Shown here one piece after another: positions 7,857-15,588 of a stretch of DNA of 15,588 nt; within the stretch, counting starts at the first letter, position 1; the number at the start of each line of letters is the position of its first letter. This DNA is from an uncultured Filifactor sp. (GTDB lineage: Bacteria > Bacillota > Clostridia > Peptostreptococcales > Filifactoraceae). The translations under genes and the position numbers were made by a program. Location: contig CAMYCP010000007.1 in NCBI GenBank assembly GCA_947254385.1, positions 1-15,588 on the forward strand, given 5' to 3'. The notes under the pieces are model-generated. The model did no database searches and had not been told where the DNA came from. It worked only from the letters and a program-made list of their open reading frames with translations.

Positions 7857-8111
7857 GAATATTGTGGTATGATAAAGCATGGGAAGAGTATTTGTATTGG
7901 CAAACGCAGGACAAGAAGACGTTAAAACGAATAAATGCACTTCTAAAATTCCCGTAATCCTTTTGAGAAAATAGGCAAGGCTGAGAGTTTGAAGGGAGAT
8001 TTGAGCGGATTTTTAAGCAGGCGTATCGACGATACCAACATGCTTGTCTACAAGGTAGAAGAAGATAATATTGAGGTATATCAGTGTAAAGGCCATTATG
8101 AAGATTTATAA
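7853..8111 (+). pseudogene. Frameshifted YoeB/Txe-family mRNA interferase toxin
   Basis: The reading frame opens at the ATG overlapping the antitoxin stop. It encodes a clear YoeB/Txe N-terminus (MRILWYDKAWEEYLYWQTQD, then KKTLKRINALLK) but hits TAA at 7955-7957 after 34 codons. The rest of the toxin continues one frame over from 7956 (NPFEKIGKAESLKGDLSGF, then SRRIDDTNMLVYKVEEDN and CKGHYEDL) to TAA at 8109-8111. Inserting five bases after CTTCTAAAA restores the family-typical LLKDISRNPFE, so a 5-bp deletion is the simplest cause. Against E. coli YoeB as I recall it, Glu46, His83 and Tyr84 have counterparts (KAESL, GHY), but catalytic Arg65 aligns with Met in TNMLVY. Intact toxins of this family cleave mRNA at the ribosome; this copy should not. 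A sequencing error could explain the frameshift but not the Arg change. Confidence 0.88.
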
Positions 8112-8138
8112 GAGCTTGAAAAAAGTAGATTTAAAATT

Positions 8139-8196
8139 AAACCGGTTGAATTTCAACATTTTGTTTCGTTGAATTCAGCCGGTTTTGTATTTTTTA
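8139..8196 (+). terminator. Strong intrinsic terminator of the toxin-antitoxin locus
   Basis: A long hairpin pairs AAACCGGTTGAATTTCAAC (8139-8157) with GTTGAATTCAGCCGGTTT (8168-8185), with one G-T pair and one bulged T. It is followed by TTGTATTTTTT. It lies 27 bases after the end of the toxin remnant. The minus-strand reading is followed by AATTTTAAAT, so weak bidirectional action is possible. Confidence 0.85.
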
Positions 8197-8370
8197 GGAT
8201 TTATGTGTAAGTTAGTTAAAATTAACACTATATTATACTGATTTCTTTTAGGAATTGTAGTATAATACACGTTTTTTAAAACTTTGTTTTAAAAATTTTT
8301 AGAGATACATATAATTAGATACAGCCTATATTTGTCAATAAAAAGTTTTAAAGTTTTTGTATGTAAAAAA
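8197..8370. other. Noncoding intergenic region with back-to-back -10 elements
   Basis: No plausible gene is visible here. A perfect 9-bp inverted repeat (TATTATACT at 8231-8239, AGTATAATA at 8259-8267) places TATAAT on the plus strand at 8261-8266 and on the minus strand at 8237-8232, pointing away from each other. Neither has a good -35. A consensus TTGACA sits on the minus strand at 8338-8333, but the -10 17 bases on is poor. The region may hold a small divergent transcript start or a binding site for a dimeric regulator, or it may be chance in AT-rich DNA. Confidence 0.35.
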
Positions 8371-8404
8371 GCAAAATAAAAAACCATAGGTTCACTATGG
8401 TTTT
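8371..8404 (-). terminator. Intrinsic terminator of rpsT
   Basis: On the minus strand a perfect 10-bp stem (AAAACCATAG and CTATGGTTTT, plus-strand 8380-8389 and 8395-8404) with a 5-base loop is followed by TTATTTTGCTTTTTT. It starts 15 bases after the rpsT stop codon. The plus-strand reading is followed by only a short T run, so it probably works mainly for rpsT. Confidence 0.85.
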
Positions 8405-8418
8405 GCATTATATGGGCG

Positions 8419-8688
8419 TTATTTCGCATTCATTGCGTTTAATTTTTGAGCTAATTTGGAGATTTTGCGATCTGCGGCGTTTTTGTGGATGGTGCCTTTA
8501 GATGCGATCTTGTAAATTTTCTTTTGCGCCAGTCTGAAGTTTTCGGTTGCCGCTTCAGAATTGCCTTCTGCTACAGCTTCGTTGAATCTGCGGATAGCCG
8601 TCTTGATTTGAGATTTTCTCATCTTGTTTACAAGAGTTTTGCGTGCCGTTACGGAAATTCTCTTTTTTGCCGATTTAATGTTTGCCAT
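8419..8688 (-). CDS. rpsT: 30S ribosomal protein S20
   Basis: This 89-residue, very basic protein has the signature of bacterial S20. It opens with MANIKSAKKRI, has RKTLVNKMRKSQIKTAIRRF in the first half, the near-invariant KGTIHKNAADRKISKLAQKL near residues 64-83, and a short C-terminus. S20 is a primary 16S rRNA binder that helps fold the 5' and 3'-minor domains of the small subunit. Length is normal for the family. The start is supported by GAGGTGA at a normal spacing. The gene is transcribed away from lepA from its own promoter and ends at its own hairpin, so it is a monocistronic unit. The rpsT/lepA head-to-head pairing is common in Firmicutes. Confidence 0.98.
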   Translation of the reverse strand: MANIKSAKKRISVTARKTLVNKMRKSQIKTAIRRFNEAVAEGNSEAATENFRLAQKKIYKIASKGTIHKNAADRKISKLAQKLNAMNAK

Positions 8689-8734
8689 GATATTTCACCT
8701 CACTCATTTTTAAATTGCACTGATAACGGACTTA

Positions 8735-8763
8735 ATTTTATCAAATAAAATTAATTTTGTAAA
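8735..8763 (-). promoter_or_regulatory. Promoter of rpsT
   Basis: On the minus strand TTTACA (8763-8758), a 17-bp spacer and TAAAAT (8740-8735) are preceded by TGA, giving an extended -10. The start site would be near 8728, leaving a leader of about 40 nt before the rpsT ATG. No obvious autoregulatory hairpin is seen in that leader. Confidence 0.75.
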
Positions 8764-8783
8764 TCCATTTATTTAAATTTTAA

Positions 8784-8813
8784 TTGTAATTTTATCATAG
8801 GTTATCGTATAAT
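8784..8813 (+). promoter_or_regulatory. Promoter of the lepA-valS operon
   Basis: TTGTAA (8784-8789), an 18-bp spacer and TATAAT (8808-8813) give a reasonable sigma-A-type promoter with a perfect -10. Transcription would start near 8820, about 37 nt before the lepA start. It lies back to back with the rpsT promoter; the two -35 boxes are about 20 bp apart. No T-box, attenuator or riboswitch fits in this short leader. Confidence 0.72.
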
Positions 8814-8856
8814 AGACAAAGAATATTTCAGCTATCTTATGTAAGGAGAGAATTTT

Positions 8857-10659
8857 TTGAGCAAAGAGAACCATATAAGAAATTTTTGTATAATTGCGCA
8901 TATAGATCACGGTAAGTCAACTCTTGCCGACCGTATTATAGAGATGACGGGTGTGGTAAGTAAGCGCGATATGAAGGAACAACTTCTCGATAATATGGAT
9001 TTGGAACGTGAACGCGGGATAACCATAAAACTTCAAACTATGAAAATGGTATATAATGCCGACGACGGAGAGAAGTATTATTTTAATCTCATAGATACTC
9101 CGGGGCACGTGGATTTTAATTATGAGGTTTCCCGCAGTCTTGCGGCGTGTGAGGGAGCGATTTTAGTCGTCGATGCGTCTCAAGGTGTTGAGGCGCAGAC
9201 ACTTTCAAATGTGTATCTCGCTTTGGATCAAAATCTTGAGATTTTGCCCGTGCTTAACAAAATAGATTTGCCCTCCGCACGTCCGGACGATATAAAAAAA
9301 GAAATAGAAGATATAATCGGGCTTGATACGACGGATGCGCCGCTTATATCCGCTAAGGCGGGCATAAATATAAAAGATGTGCTGGAGGATATAGTAAAAA
9401 ATGTACCGCCCCCGTCAGGAGATGAGAATGCTCCGCTTAAAGCTCTGATTTTCGATTCATATTATGACAGTTACAAAGGTGTTATTGCATATGTCAGAAT
9501 TTTTGACGGGAAGGTCAAAAAAGGCGACAAAATTTTGATGATGAATACCGACAAAACTTTTGAGGTGGTCGAAACCGGTGTTGTATCTCCCACTCACATA
9601 GAAGTGGATTCACTTTCGGCGGGAGATGTAGGTTATATAGCCGCCTCTATTAAGGATATCAGAAGTTGTCGTGTAGGTGATACGATAACTTTTGCCGACA
9701 ATCCCACGTCAAAGCATCTGCCGGGATACAAAAAAGCGACTCCGATGGTTTATTGCGGAATATATCCTGCTGAGGGAGAAAAATACGAAAATGTGAAGGA
9801 TGCGCTCGAAAAAATGCAGGTGAACGATGCGGCGCTCGAATTTGAACCCGAAAATTCGGTTGCGTTGGGTTTCGGTTTCAGATGCGGATTTTTAGGGCTG
9901 CTTCATATGGATATAATTCAGGAACGACTGGAAAGAGAATTCAATCTTTCACTTATTACGACGGCGCCGTCCGTCGTTTACAGAGTAAACAAAATCGACG
10001 GTGAAGTGTTGATGATACAAAATCCGAGCAATCTTCCTCCCGTCGCTGAAATTTCGTACATTGAAGAGCCTATTGTCAAGGCGGATATAATCGTACCTAA
10101 AGATTATGTGGGGCAGGTTATGGAACTTGCTCAGGAACGTCGCGGGATAATGATACGCATGGAGTATTTGGATGCAACTCGTGTAATGATTCACTACGAT
10201 CTTCCTTTAAATGAAGTGATATTTGATTTTTTCGATGCTTTAAAATCCCGCACCAGAGGATACGGCAGTTTGGATTATGAATTTAAGGAATACCGTGAGT
10301 CAAAACTTGTGCGTCTTGACATTCTTATAAACAAAGAGCAGGTCGATGCGCTTTCGTTTATAGTGCATGAGGACAGTGCATACAAACGCGGTCGTTCGAT
10401 ATGCGCCAAACTTAAGGATGAAATTCCCAGACATCAGTTTCCCATACCGATACAAGCTGCTATAGGGCAGAAAGTAATTGCACGTGAAACCGTGAGCGCT
10501 TATCGTAAAGACGTACTTGCCAAATGTTACGGCGGAGATATTTCACGTAAGAAAAAATTACTCGAAAAACAAAAAGAGGGTAAAAAGCGCATGAGACAAA
10601 TAGGAAATGTCGAAGTTCCGCAAAAAGCATTTATGGCGGTACTTAAACTGGACGATTAA
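8857..10659 (+). CDS. lepA: Elongation factor 4 (LepA), ribosomal back-translocase GTPase
   Basis: This is a 600-residue translation GTPase of the LepA/EF4 family, full length. The G motifs are all present: G1 AHIDHGKST 14-22, switch I RGIT 53-56, G3 DTPGH 80-84, G4 NKID 134-137 and G5 SAK 165-167. Beta-barrel and two EF-G-like domains follow. The LepA-specific basic C-terminal domain ends near [22 protein letters not shown]4 binds the ribosome and is implicated in back-translocation or subunit biogenesis, especially under stress. The start is TTG at 8857, supported by AAGGAGAG eight bases upstream and by the family N-terminus ([17 protein letters not shown]). It is first in the operon, and valS follows after 12 nt. 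Confidence 0.98.
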   Translation: MSKENHIRNFCIIAHIDHGKSTLADRIIEMTGVVSKRDMKEQLLDNMDLERERGITIKLQTMKMVYNADDGEKYYFNLIDTPGHVDFNYEVSRSLAACEGAILVVDASQGVEAQTLSNVYLALDQNLEILPVLNKIDLPSARPDDIKKEIEDIIGLDTTDAPLISAKAGINIKDVLEDIVKNVPPPSGDENAPLKALIFDSYYDSYKGVIAYVRIFDGKVKKGDKILMMNTDKTFEVVETGVVSPTHIEVDSLSAGDVGYIAASIKDIRSCRVGDTITFADNPTSKHLPGYKKATPMVYCGIYPAEGEKYENVKDALEKMQVNDAALEFEPENSVALGFGFRCGFLGLLHMDIIQERLEREFNLSLITTAPSVVYRVNKIDGEVLMIQNPSNLPPVAEISYIEEPIVKADIIVPKDYVGQVMELAQERRGIMIRMEYLDATRVMIHYDLPLNEVIFDFFDALKSRTRGYGSLDYEFKEYRESKLVRLDILINKEQVDALSFIVHEDSAYKRGRSICAKLKDEIPRHQFPIPIQAAIGQKVIARETVSAYRKDVLAKCYGGDISRKKKLLEKQKEGKKRMRQIGNVEVPQKAFMAVLKLDD

Positions 10660-10671
10660 TCGGAGGAAAAT

Positions 10672-13317
10672 ATGACGAATATTGCAAAAACTTACGATCC
10701 CAAAAAATTTGAAAAGAAAATATACGATATGTGGCAAGAGGGCGGATATTTTAAAATCGATCCCGACAAAACAAAAAAACCTTACTGTATAGTTCTTCCC
10801 CCGCCCAACATCACGGGTCAACTTCATATGGGTCACGCTCTGGATCATATGCTGCAGGATATATTGATCAGAACCAAACGTATGCAGGGTTATTCCGCAT
10901 TGTGGCAGCCCGGCACCGATCACGCTTCGATTGCAACGGAAGTTAAAGTTGCTGAAAACATACTCAAAGAGGAAGGGCTTACCAAAGAAGAAATCGGTAG
11001 AGAAGAATTTTTAAAACGTGCATGGAAATGGAAAGAAAAATACGGCGGAAAAATCGTCGAACAGATGAAAAAATTAGGAGATTCGTGCGATTGGTCAAGA
11101 GAACGCTTTACCATGGATGAAGGGCTTAATGACGCAGTAAACGAATTTTTTATAAGACTTTACGAAAAAGGATATATTTATAGAGGAAACCGCATCATAA
11201 ATTGGTGTGTGGACTGTAAAACATCGCTTTCCGATGCGGAAATCGAACATGAGGACGAAAACGGCAGTTTTTGGTACTTTAAATATATGTTTGAAGATTC
11301 CGACGGATATATCGAAGTTGCGACCACACGCCCCGAAACAATACTCGGCGATACCGCCGTGGCGGTAAATCCGGAAGATGAAAGATATAAACATCTGCTT
11401 GGTAAAATGCTCGTCGTACCTTTTGTGGGGCGCAAAATTCCGCTGATTGCCGATGAATATGTAGATCCGGAGTTTGGAACCGGAGTTGTAAAAATAACGC
11501 CGTCGCATGATCCCAACGACTTTGAAGTCGGTTTGAGACATGATTTGCCTAAAATTTGCATAATGAACACCGACGGCACTATGAACGAAAACGCCGGCAA
11601 GTATGCGGGAATGGACAGATACGAATGTCGTAAAGCCATAGTAAAAGACATGGAAAACATAGGCTTAATTATAAAAATAAAACCGCACGTTCACGCCGTG
11701 GGGCATTGCTACAGATGTCACAATATAGTGGAACCGATGGTATCCGAACAATGGTTTGTAAAAATGGACGAACTTGCAAAACCGGCGCTTGAAGTTTTAA
11801 AAACGGAAGAACTTAAACTCGTGCCGAAACGTTTTGACAAAATATACAATAACTGGCTCGAAAATATAAGAGACTGGTGCATATCCAGACAACTTTGGTG
11901 GGGACATAGAATACCCGCATATTATTGCGACAAATGCGGACATACCGTAGTAGGTAAAACCGTTCCGTCTAAATGCCCCGAATGTGGAGGAGAACATTTC
12001 ACGCAAGACGAAGACGTACTCGACACGTGGTTTTCATCGGCGTTGTGGCCTTTCAGTACGCTCGGTTGGCCGAACGAAACAGAAGAACTTGAAAAATTTT
12101 TTCCGACCGATGTACTCGTAACCGGATATGACATCATCTTTTTCTGGGTAATTCGCATGGTATTTTCCTCGCTGTTTATAACGGGCAAATCCCCGTTTTC
12201 TCACGTACTCCTGCATGGACTGGTACGTGACGAACAAGGCAGAAAAATGAGCAAATCCCTCGGCAACGGTATCGACCCTTTAGAAGTAATCGAAAATTAT
12301 GGAGCGGATGCACTTCGCTTTATGCTCGCAAGCGGAGTAACTCCCGGTAACGATATGAGATATTCATCGGAAAAAGTTGAAGCGGGACGTAATTTTGCGA
12401 ACAAGATATGGAACGCCTCACGCTTTATCATGATGAACCTTGAAGAGTACACGCCGAAACTTATAGAAAGAGAACAAATCGAACCTTATCTTGAAATGAG
12501 TGACAAATGGATTTTGTCACTGTCCGAAGAAACAATCGAATATGTAACTTTGAACATCGACAAATACGAACTTGCTCTGGCGCTGGATAAAATATACGAC
12601 TTTACGTGGTCTAATTTTTGCGACTGGTATATAGAAATGTGTAAACCCCGCCTTTACGGTAGCGACACGGCTAAAAAAGATACGGCGCTTTTTGTACTTC
12701 AAAAAACTTTAAAGACGATATTAAAACTTTTACATCCGTTCATGCCATTCATAACGGAAGAAATATATTCGTATTTAAGCGAAAATAAACTTATAGTGAG
12801 CACTTGGCCGAAAAATGATGAAAAATATGTATATTCAAAAGAAAAAAGCGAAATGGAACTTGTAATGTCCGCTATAAAAGAAATACGAAATATAAGAGCG
12901 CAAATGAACGTGCCGCATTCGACAAAAACGAAACTTCTGATAACCGCAAATGAGAAAACGGAAAATATTATTAAAAAATCGGAAATTTATCTTAAAACCC
13001 TATCTTATATAAATGAAGTAAAATTCATTGAAAAAAATGATGTACCCGAGGATGCCGTATCCATAGTTATAGACGGTGCAAAACTTTATTTACCTCTGGA
13101 AGAACTTGTGGATATAGATAAAGAACTTGAACGCCTTACAAAAGAAAAACAAAAAATTGAATCCGAGCTTAAAAGAGCGAACGGCAAACTTAAAAATCAA
13201 GGATTTGTAGCTAAAGCGCCGGCTAAATTAATTGAAGAAGAAAAAGCAAAAACGGTAAAATATACACAAATGCTTGAAAAAATAAACGAAAGCATAGATA
13301 AACTCTTAAAAAAATAG
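10672..13317 (+). CDS. valS: Valyl-tRNA synthetase
   Basis: This cytoplasmic class Ia synthetase charges tRNA-Val with valine and edits mischarged threonine. At 881 residues it has the usual bacterial length. The HIGH-type motif is PPPNITGQLHMGH (HMGH at 52-55) and KMSKS is at 525-529. The editing (CP1) domain contains TTRPETILGDTAVAVNP. A zinc-ribbon-like insertion has Cys419, Cys422, Cys435 and Cys438. The anticodon-binding domain ends in a Lys/Glu-rich coiled coil (about 812-881) typical of ValRS. The start has CGGAGG seven bases upstream. It lies 12 nt after lepA and 10 nt before the next gene, so it has no private promoter. Many Firmicutes valS genes have an upstream T-box; none is visible here. 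Confidence 0.98.
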   Translation: MTNIAKTYDPKKFEKKIYDMWQEGGYFKIDPDKTKKPYCIVLPPPNITGQLHMGHALDHMLQDILIRTKRMQGYSALWQPGTDHASIATEVKVAENILKEEGLTKEEIGREEFLKRAWKWKEKYGGKIVEQMKKLGDSCDWSRERFTMDEGLNDAVNEFFIRLYEKGYIYRGNRIINWCVDCKTSLSDAEIEHEDENGSFWYFKYMFEDSDGYIEVATTRPETILGDTAVAVNPEDERYKHLLGKMLVVPFVGRKIPLIADEYVDPEFGTGVVKITPSHDPNDFEVGLRHDLPKICIMNTDGTMNENAGKYAGMDRYECRKAIVKDMENIGLIIKIKPHVHAVGHCYRCHNIVEPMVSEQWFVKMDELAKPALEVLKTEELKLVPKRFDKIYNNWLENIRDWCISRQLWWGHRIPAYYCDKCGHTVVGKTVPSKCPECGGEHFTQDEDVLDTWFSSALWPFSTLGWPNETEELEKFFPTDVLVTGYDIIFFWVIRMVFSSLFITGKSPFSHVLLHGLVRDEQGRKMSKSLGNGIDPLEVIENYGADALRFMLASGVTPGNDMRYSSEKVEAGRNFANKIWNASRFIMMNLEEYTPKLIEREQIEPYLEMSDKWILSLSEETIEYVTLNIDKYELALALDKIYDFTWSNFCDWYIEMCKPRLYGSDTAKKDTALFVLQKTLKTILKLLHPFMPFITEEIYSYLSENKLIVSTWPKNDEKYVYSKEKSEMELVMSAIKEIRNIRAQMNVPHSTKTKLLITANEKTENIIKKSEIYLKTLSYINEVKFIEKNDVPEDAVSIVIDGAKLYLPLEELVDIDKELERLTKEKQKIESELKRANGKLKNQGFVAKAPAKLIEEEKAKTVKYTQMLEKINESIDKLLKK

Positions 13318-13327
13318 AAGGAAAAAA

Positions 13328-13792
13328 ATGCGCCGAAAAGACAGAGAAATAACCGACATTAATGAAATATGTAAAATATTATCCAAATGTGAAAGTTTAA
13401 CTTTAGCGTTGTTTGATGAACCTTATCCTTACGCTGTGTCGTTAAATTTCGGTTATGAACTTGTAAAAAATGAACTGAGGCTATATTTTCACGGGGCGAA
13501 CGCCGGCAAAAAGCTTGAACTTATAAAACAAAACCCCAAAGCGGCATTTTCCGCCGATACATCTAAAGAAGTCTCTTTAAGCGAAAAGGCGTGCAATTCG
13601 ACAATGTACTATGAAAGTGTAACCGGTAGCGGAGATATAAAGATACTCGAAAATGATAAAATTCATGCATTATCCGTTATAATGGAGCATTACGGAATTA
13701 AAAACAGTACATTTGACGAACGAAGTGTAGCAAAAGTATGCGTTATGGAACTTACAGTAAAACACATAACAGGTAAAAAACACGGAAAATAA
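13328..13792 (+). CDS. Pyridoxamine 5'-phosphate oxidase-like FMN-binding protein
   Basis: This 154-residue protein resembles the small FMN-binding split-barrel group (Pyridox_ox_2/NimA-like). Matching features are an N-terminal helix (DINEICKILSKCESLTLALF), a strand with AVSLNFGYEL, the family-typical LYFHGANAGKKLELIKQNP (about 52-70) and a middle segment around YYESVTGSGDIKIL. Family members bind FMN or a related flavin. Some reduce nitroimidazoles, but most have no assigned substrate, and true PNP/PMP oxidase activity should not be assumed. It follows valS by 10 nt with GAAGGA as RBS, and the SEC-C gene follows closely, so it is cotranscribed with translation genes. Family fairly sure, function unknown. 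Confidence 0.85.
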   Translation: MRRKDREITDINEICKILSKCESLTLALFDEPYPYAVSLNFGYELVKNELRLYFHGANAGKKLELIKQNPKAAFSADTSKEVSLSEKACNSTMYYESVTGSGDIKILENDKIHALSVIMEHYGIKNSTFDERSVAKVCVMELTVKHITGKKHGK

Positions 13793-13807
13793 TATCGGGG
13801 GATGATT

Positions 13808-14311
13808 ATGCAACTTTTTGAAGAATGGAAACAAATGGCGTATGAGCCGCAAAACAGAGGAGAGTATGAAAAATTTTGGAATAAATATATTCCCGTGGAA
13901 GAAAAAATATATAAATACCTGCTTGAAAACCACACGGAAACTGTATCCGGGACTTTAAAAGAACTCTCCGATAAATTTAAAGTAGAACCGGTTACTTTTA
14001 CAGGGTTTTTAGACGGGATAAACACATCTTTAAAAACTGAACTTAACTTGGAAGAACTTGAAGAAGAAAGTGACATCAAACTCGATATAGACTTTGAAAA
14101 ACTGTACTTTAATATGTTGGATGCACAAGCCGACTGGCTCTACAATCTTAAAGAATGGGATGAAATATTAACGTCTGAAGACAAGGAAAGAATCACCAAA
14201 GAATACAAAAAAAGCAAAACCGTGGTAAAAGGTGAAAAGATAGGGCGTAATGACCTTTGTCCGTGCGGCAGCGGTAAAAAATACAAAAAATGTTGCGGTA
14301 AAAAACTCTAA
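13808..14311 (+). CDS. SEC-C zinc-motif protein of unknown function
   Basis: This 167-residue protein is acidic and helical for most of its length and ends in a clear SEC-C motif, [18 protein letters not shown]. The zinc ligands are Cys151, Cys153, Cys162 and Cys163, counting from this start. The same motif ends SecA, where it binds zinc and contacts SecB and the ribosome, and it is also found on many small stand-alone proteins. The N-terminal part ([21 protein letters not shown]) is not one I can assign. Two in-frame ATGs exist, at 13802 and 13808. The purine run GGGGG at 13797-13801 abuts the first but is six bases from the second, so 13808 is preferred. It lies in the middle of the operon. 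A ribosome-associated or secretion-linked role is only inference. Confidence 0.85.
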   Translation: MQLFEEWKQMAYEPQNRGEYEKFWNKYIPVEEKIYKYLLENHTETVSGTLKELSDKFKVEPVTFTGFLDGINTSLKTELNLEELEEESDIKLDIDFEKLYFNMLDAQADWLYNLKEWDEILTSEDKERITKEYKKSKTVVKGEKIGRNDLCPCGSGKKYKKCCGKKL

Positions 14312-14331
14312 CATAAAAAGACGGGTGGATT

Positions 14332-15468
14332 ATGCAGGATAGTAAAATATCACGCAATTTTGTTTTAAAAATAATAATGATAGTTTTTGCCTGTCTTATC
14401 GTGCGTTATTTTCATTATATAATCGGTACGGTTTTAATTATAAATGAGATACTTTCACCGTTTATTATAAGCCTTGCGGTAGTTTATATCTGGAATTTAA
14501 TAATAACGCCCATAGAAAAACTTATAAAAACATACCTAAAAAATAAACTTATAAACAAATACGTGAGAGTTATAAGCATAATTCTTTCATTGTTATTACT
14601 TTTTTTTATGATTGTTGTAATATTTAAGCTGGTTATACCGCAACTCTTTTTATCTCTAAGCGTATTGACGGTTGAAATACCGAAATTTATTGGAAATGTC
14701 AAAGATTTTTTCTTGGAACTTACTGAAGGTGTGGATTGGGCAAGTGAATACAGAAAAAGTGTCGTTGACTTGCAAATAGATTGGCAAAAAATACTTAAAA
14801 ATATAATTACATTTTTCGGCAAGGGAGTAAGCGGAGTACTTGCTACAACCGTAAATGCGTTAAGCACAATAGGCACGGTAATATCGGTAGGTTTTCAGGT
14901 ATTTGTATTTTCAGTCTACGTTATAACGGACAAAGAAAAATTAAAAATTCAGTTTGATAAAATCCTTAAAGCCTATATCTGTAAAAATAAAAGAGAAAAA
15001 ATATACTACTTTTTAAATTTGGCGAATCAGTCATTTTCAAACTTTGTAAAAGGGCAGGTGACGGATGCGACAATTATAGGTGTAATGTTGTATGTTGCCC
15101 TCATACTTTTTAAAATGCCGTATGCGCTTTCAATAAGCGTGGTGGTGGCTATTATGGCTTTGATACCCATACTGGGGGCATTTATCGGCGGATGCGCGGG
15201 TTTTATAATGATAGCCGCCGCCGACTTAAATCAGGCTCTCGTTTTTTTGGTGATATTTATGACAGTACAACAACTTGAGGGAAATTTAATCTATCCCAAG
15301 GTAGTCGGTGAGTCGGTAGGATTACCCGGGATATGGGTGTTTTTCGCGGTAATGACGGGCGGAGCAATAGGCGGAGCGCTTGGAATGCTCGTTTCAGTTC
15401 CGTTATTTGCTACATTTTACAAAATATTGAAAAATAATGTAAACAACAAATTACAAAATATTGATTGA
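14332..15468 (+). CDS. AI-2E family transporter (PerM/TqsA-like membrane protein)
   Basis: This 378-residue polytopic membrane protein has the AI-2E family pattern. Two N-terminal hydrophobic helices (about 12-30 and 34-58) and a third at 78-104 precede an extracytoplasmic-type loop (about 105-170). A helix at 172-200 and a cluster from 243 to 365 follow. The C-terminal family motifs are intact: TVQQLEGNLIYPKVVG at 311-326, then LPGIWVFFAV, GGALGM and a closing VSVPLFATF. The family is named for E. coli TqsA, proposed to export autoinducer-2, but other members are described as Na+/H+ antiporters. The substrate here cannot be told. The start has GGGTGGA three bases upstream of the ATG, and the gene is last in the visible operon, 20 nt after the SEC-C gene. 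Confidence 0.92.
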   Translation: MQDSKISRNFVLKIIMIVFACLIVRYFHYIIGTVLIINEILSPFIISLAVVYIWNLIITPIEKLIKTYLKNKLINKYVRVISIILSLLLLFFMIVVIFKLVIPQLFLSLSVLTVEIPKFIGNVKDFFLELTEGVDWASEYRKSVVDLQIDWQKILKNIITFFGKGVSGVLATTVNALSTIGTVISVGFQVFVFSVYVITDKEKLKIQFDKILKAYICKNKREKIYYFLNLANQSFSNFVKGQVTDATIIGVMLYVALILFKMPYALSISVVVAIMALIPILGAFIGGCAGFIMIAAADLNQALVFLVIFMTVQQLEGNLIYPKVVGESVGLPGIWVFFAVMTGGAIGGALGMLVSVPLFATFYKILKNNVNNKLQNID

Positions 15469-15588
15469 GAAAACTTACAAAAACTCAGTTTTCAAGAAAA
15501 TATCAGTTTTACGATGCACAAAATTATATTTTTTTTATTTTTATCAATTTTTAGATATGCAATTATCAGTTTTCAAAAAATCTAAATT
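15469..15588. other. AT-rich tail with repeated TATCAGTTTT motif, no clear terminator
   Basis: Directly after the stop codon a 7-bp stem (GAAAACT at 15469-15475, AGTTTTC at 15487-15493) could form, but no T tract follows it. The motif TATCAGTTTT occurs at 15501-15510 and 15564-15573, with a one-mismatch copy, TATCAATTTT, at 15542-15551. A T-rich run lies at 15528-15542. The operon may end here through a weak structure or beyond the window. No gene is visible. Confidence 0.4.

Noticed and set aside
8485..8748. Plus-strand frame antisense to rpsT
   Set aside because: It is the complement of a highly conserved ribosomal protein gene and has no RBS or family features.
8917..12702. Minus-strand open frames of 60-160 codons within lepA and valS
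   Set aside because: They are shadow frames opposite well-identified genes, with no ribosome binding sites or recognisable domains.
15469..15493. Intrinsic terminator right after the AI-2E gene
   Set aside because: The 7-bp AT-rich stem lacks a following T tract, so it was not called as a terminator.

Overview
The window looks like chromosomal DNA of a low-GC, Gram-positive (Firmicutes-type) anaerobe. The signs are AT-rich intergenic DNA, strong AAGGAGG-type ribosome binding sites, sigma-A-like promoters, a very large surface protein with S-layer homology (SLH) domains, and a typical Firmicutes set of housekeeping genes. The SLH protein's architecture (InlB-type repeats, Rib-like and YVKV repeats, a Pro hinge, a three-SLH C-terminus ending FQRNPR) resembles, from memory, proteins of Peptoniphilaceae-type Tissierellia such as Peptoniphilus or Anaerococcus. 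The genus is an inference and was not tested.

Layout. (1) 1-192: AT-rich DNA with a perfect palindrome and the terminator of the surface gene. (2) 193-7179, minus strand: one 2328-residue secreted SLH-anchored repeat protein. (3) 7177-7387: its leader, built from three copies of a 62-bp unit. Each unit repeats the ribosome binding site and ATG, giving two six-codon mini-ORFs before the real start. Duplicated -10-like elements lie behind them. (4) 7541-8196: a small toxin-antitoxin locus with a strong promoter, a perfect palindromic operator and an intact RelB/DinJ-type antitoxin. Its YoeB/Txe-type toxin is broken by a frameshift and has also lost a catalytic arginine. A strong terminator follows. 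(5) 8197-8370: noncoding DNA with back-to-back -10 elements and no visible gene. (6) 8371-8763, minus strand: rpsT (ribosomal protein S20) with its own promoter and terminator. (7) 8784-15468, plus strand: a tightly packed operon of lepA, valS, an FMN split-barrel (pyridoxamine-phosphate-oxidase-like) protein, a SEC-C zinc-motif protein and an AI-2E family membrane protein. Gaps between these genes are 9-20 nt. (8) 15469-15588: AT-rich tail with short repeated motifs and no clear terminator.

The rpsT/lepA/valS block is translation machinery: a ribosomal protein, a ribosome-acting GTPase and an aminoacyl-tRNA synthetase. The three genes after valS are cotranscribed accessory proteins of uncertain role. 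The surface gene is compositionally unlike the housekeeping block, being much poorer in CpG, and is itself a mosaic. I found no CRISPR array, insertion sequence, tRNA or rRNA. The most unusual structure is the triplicated promoter/RBS/ATG leader of the giant surface gene, followed by the decayed toxin beside an intact, operator-equipped antitoxin.
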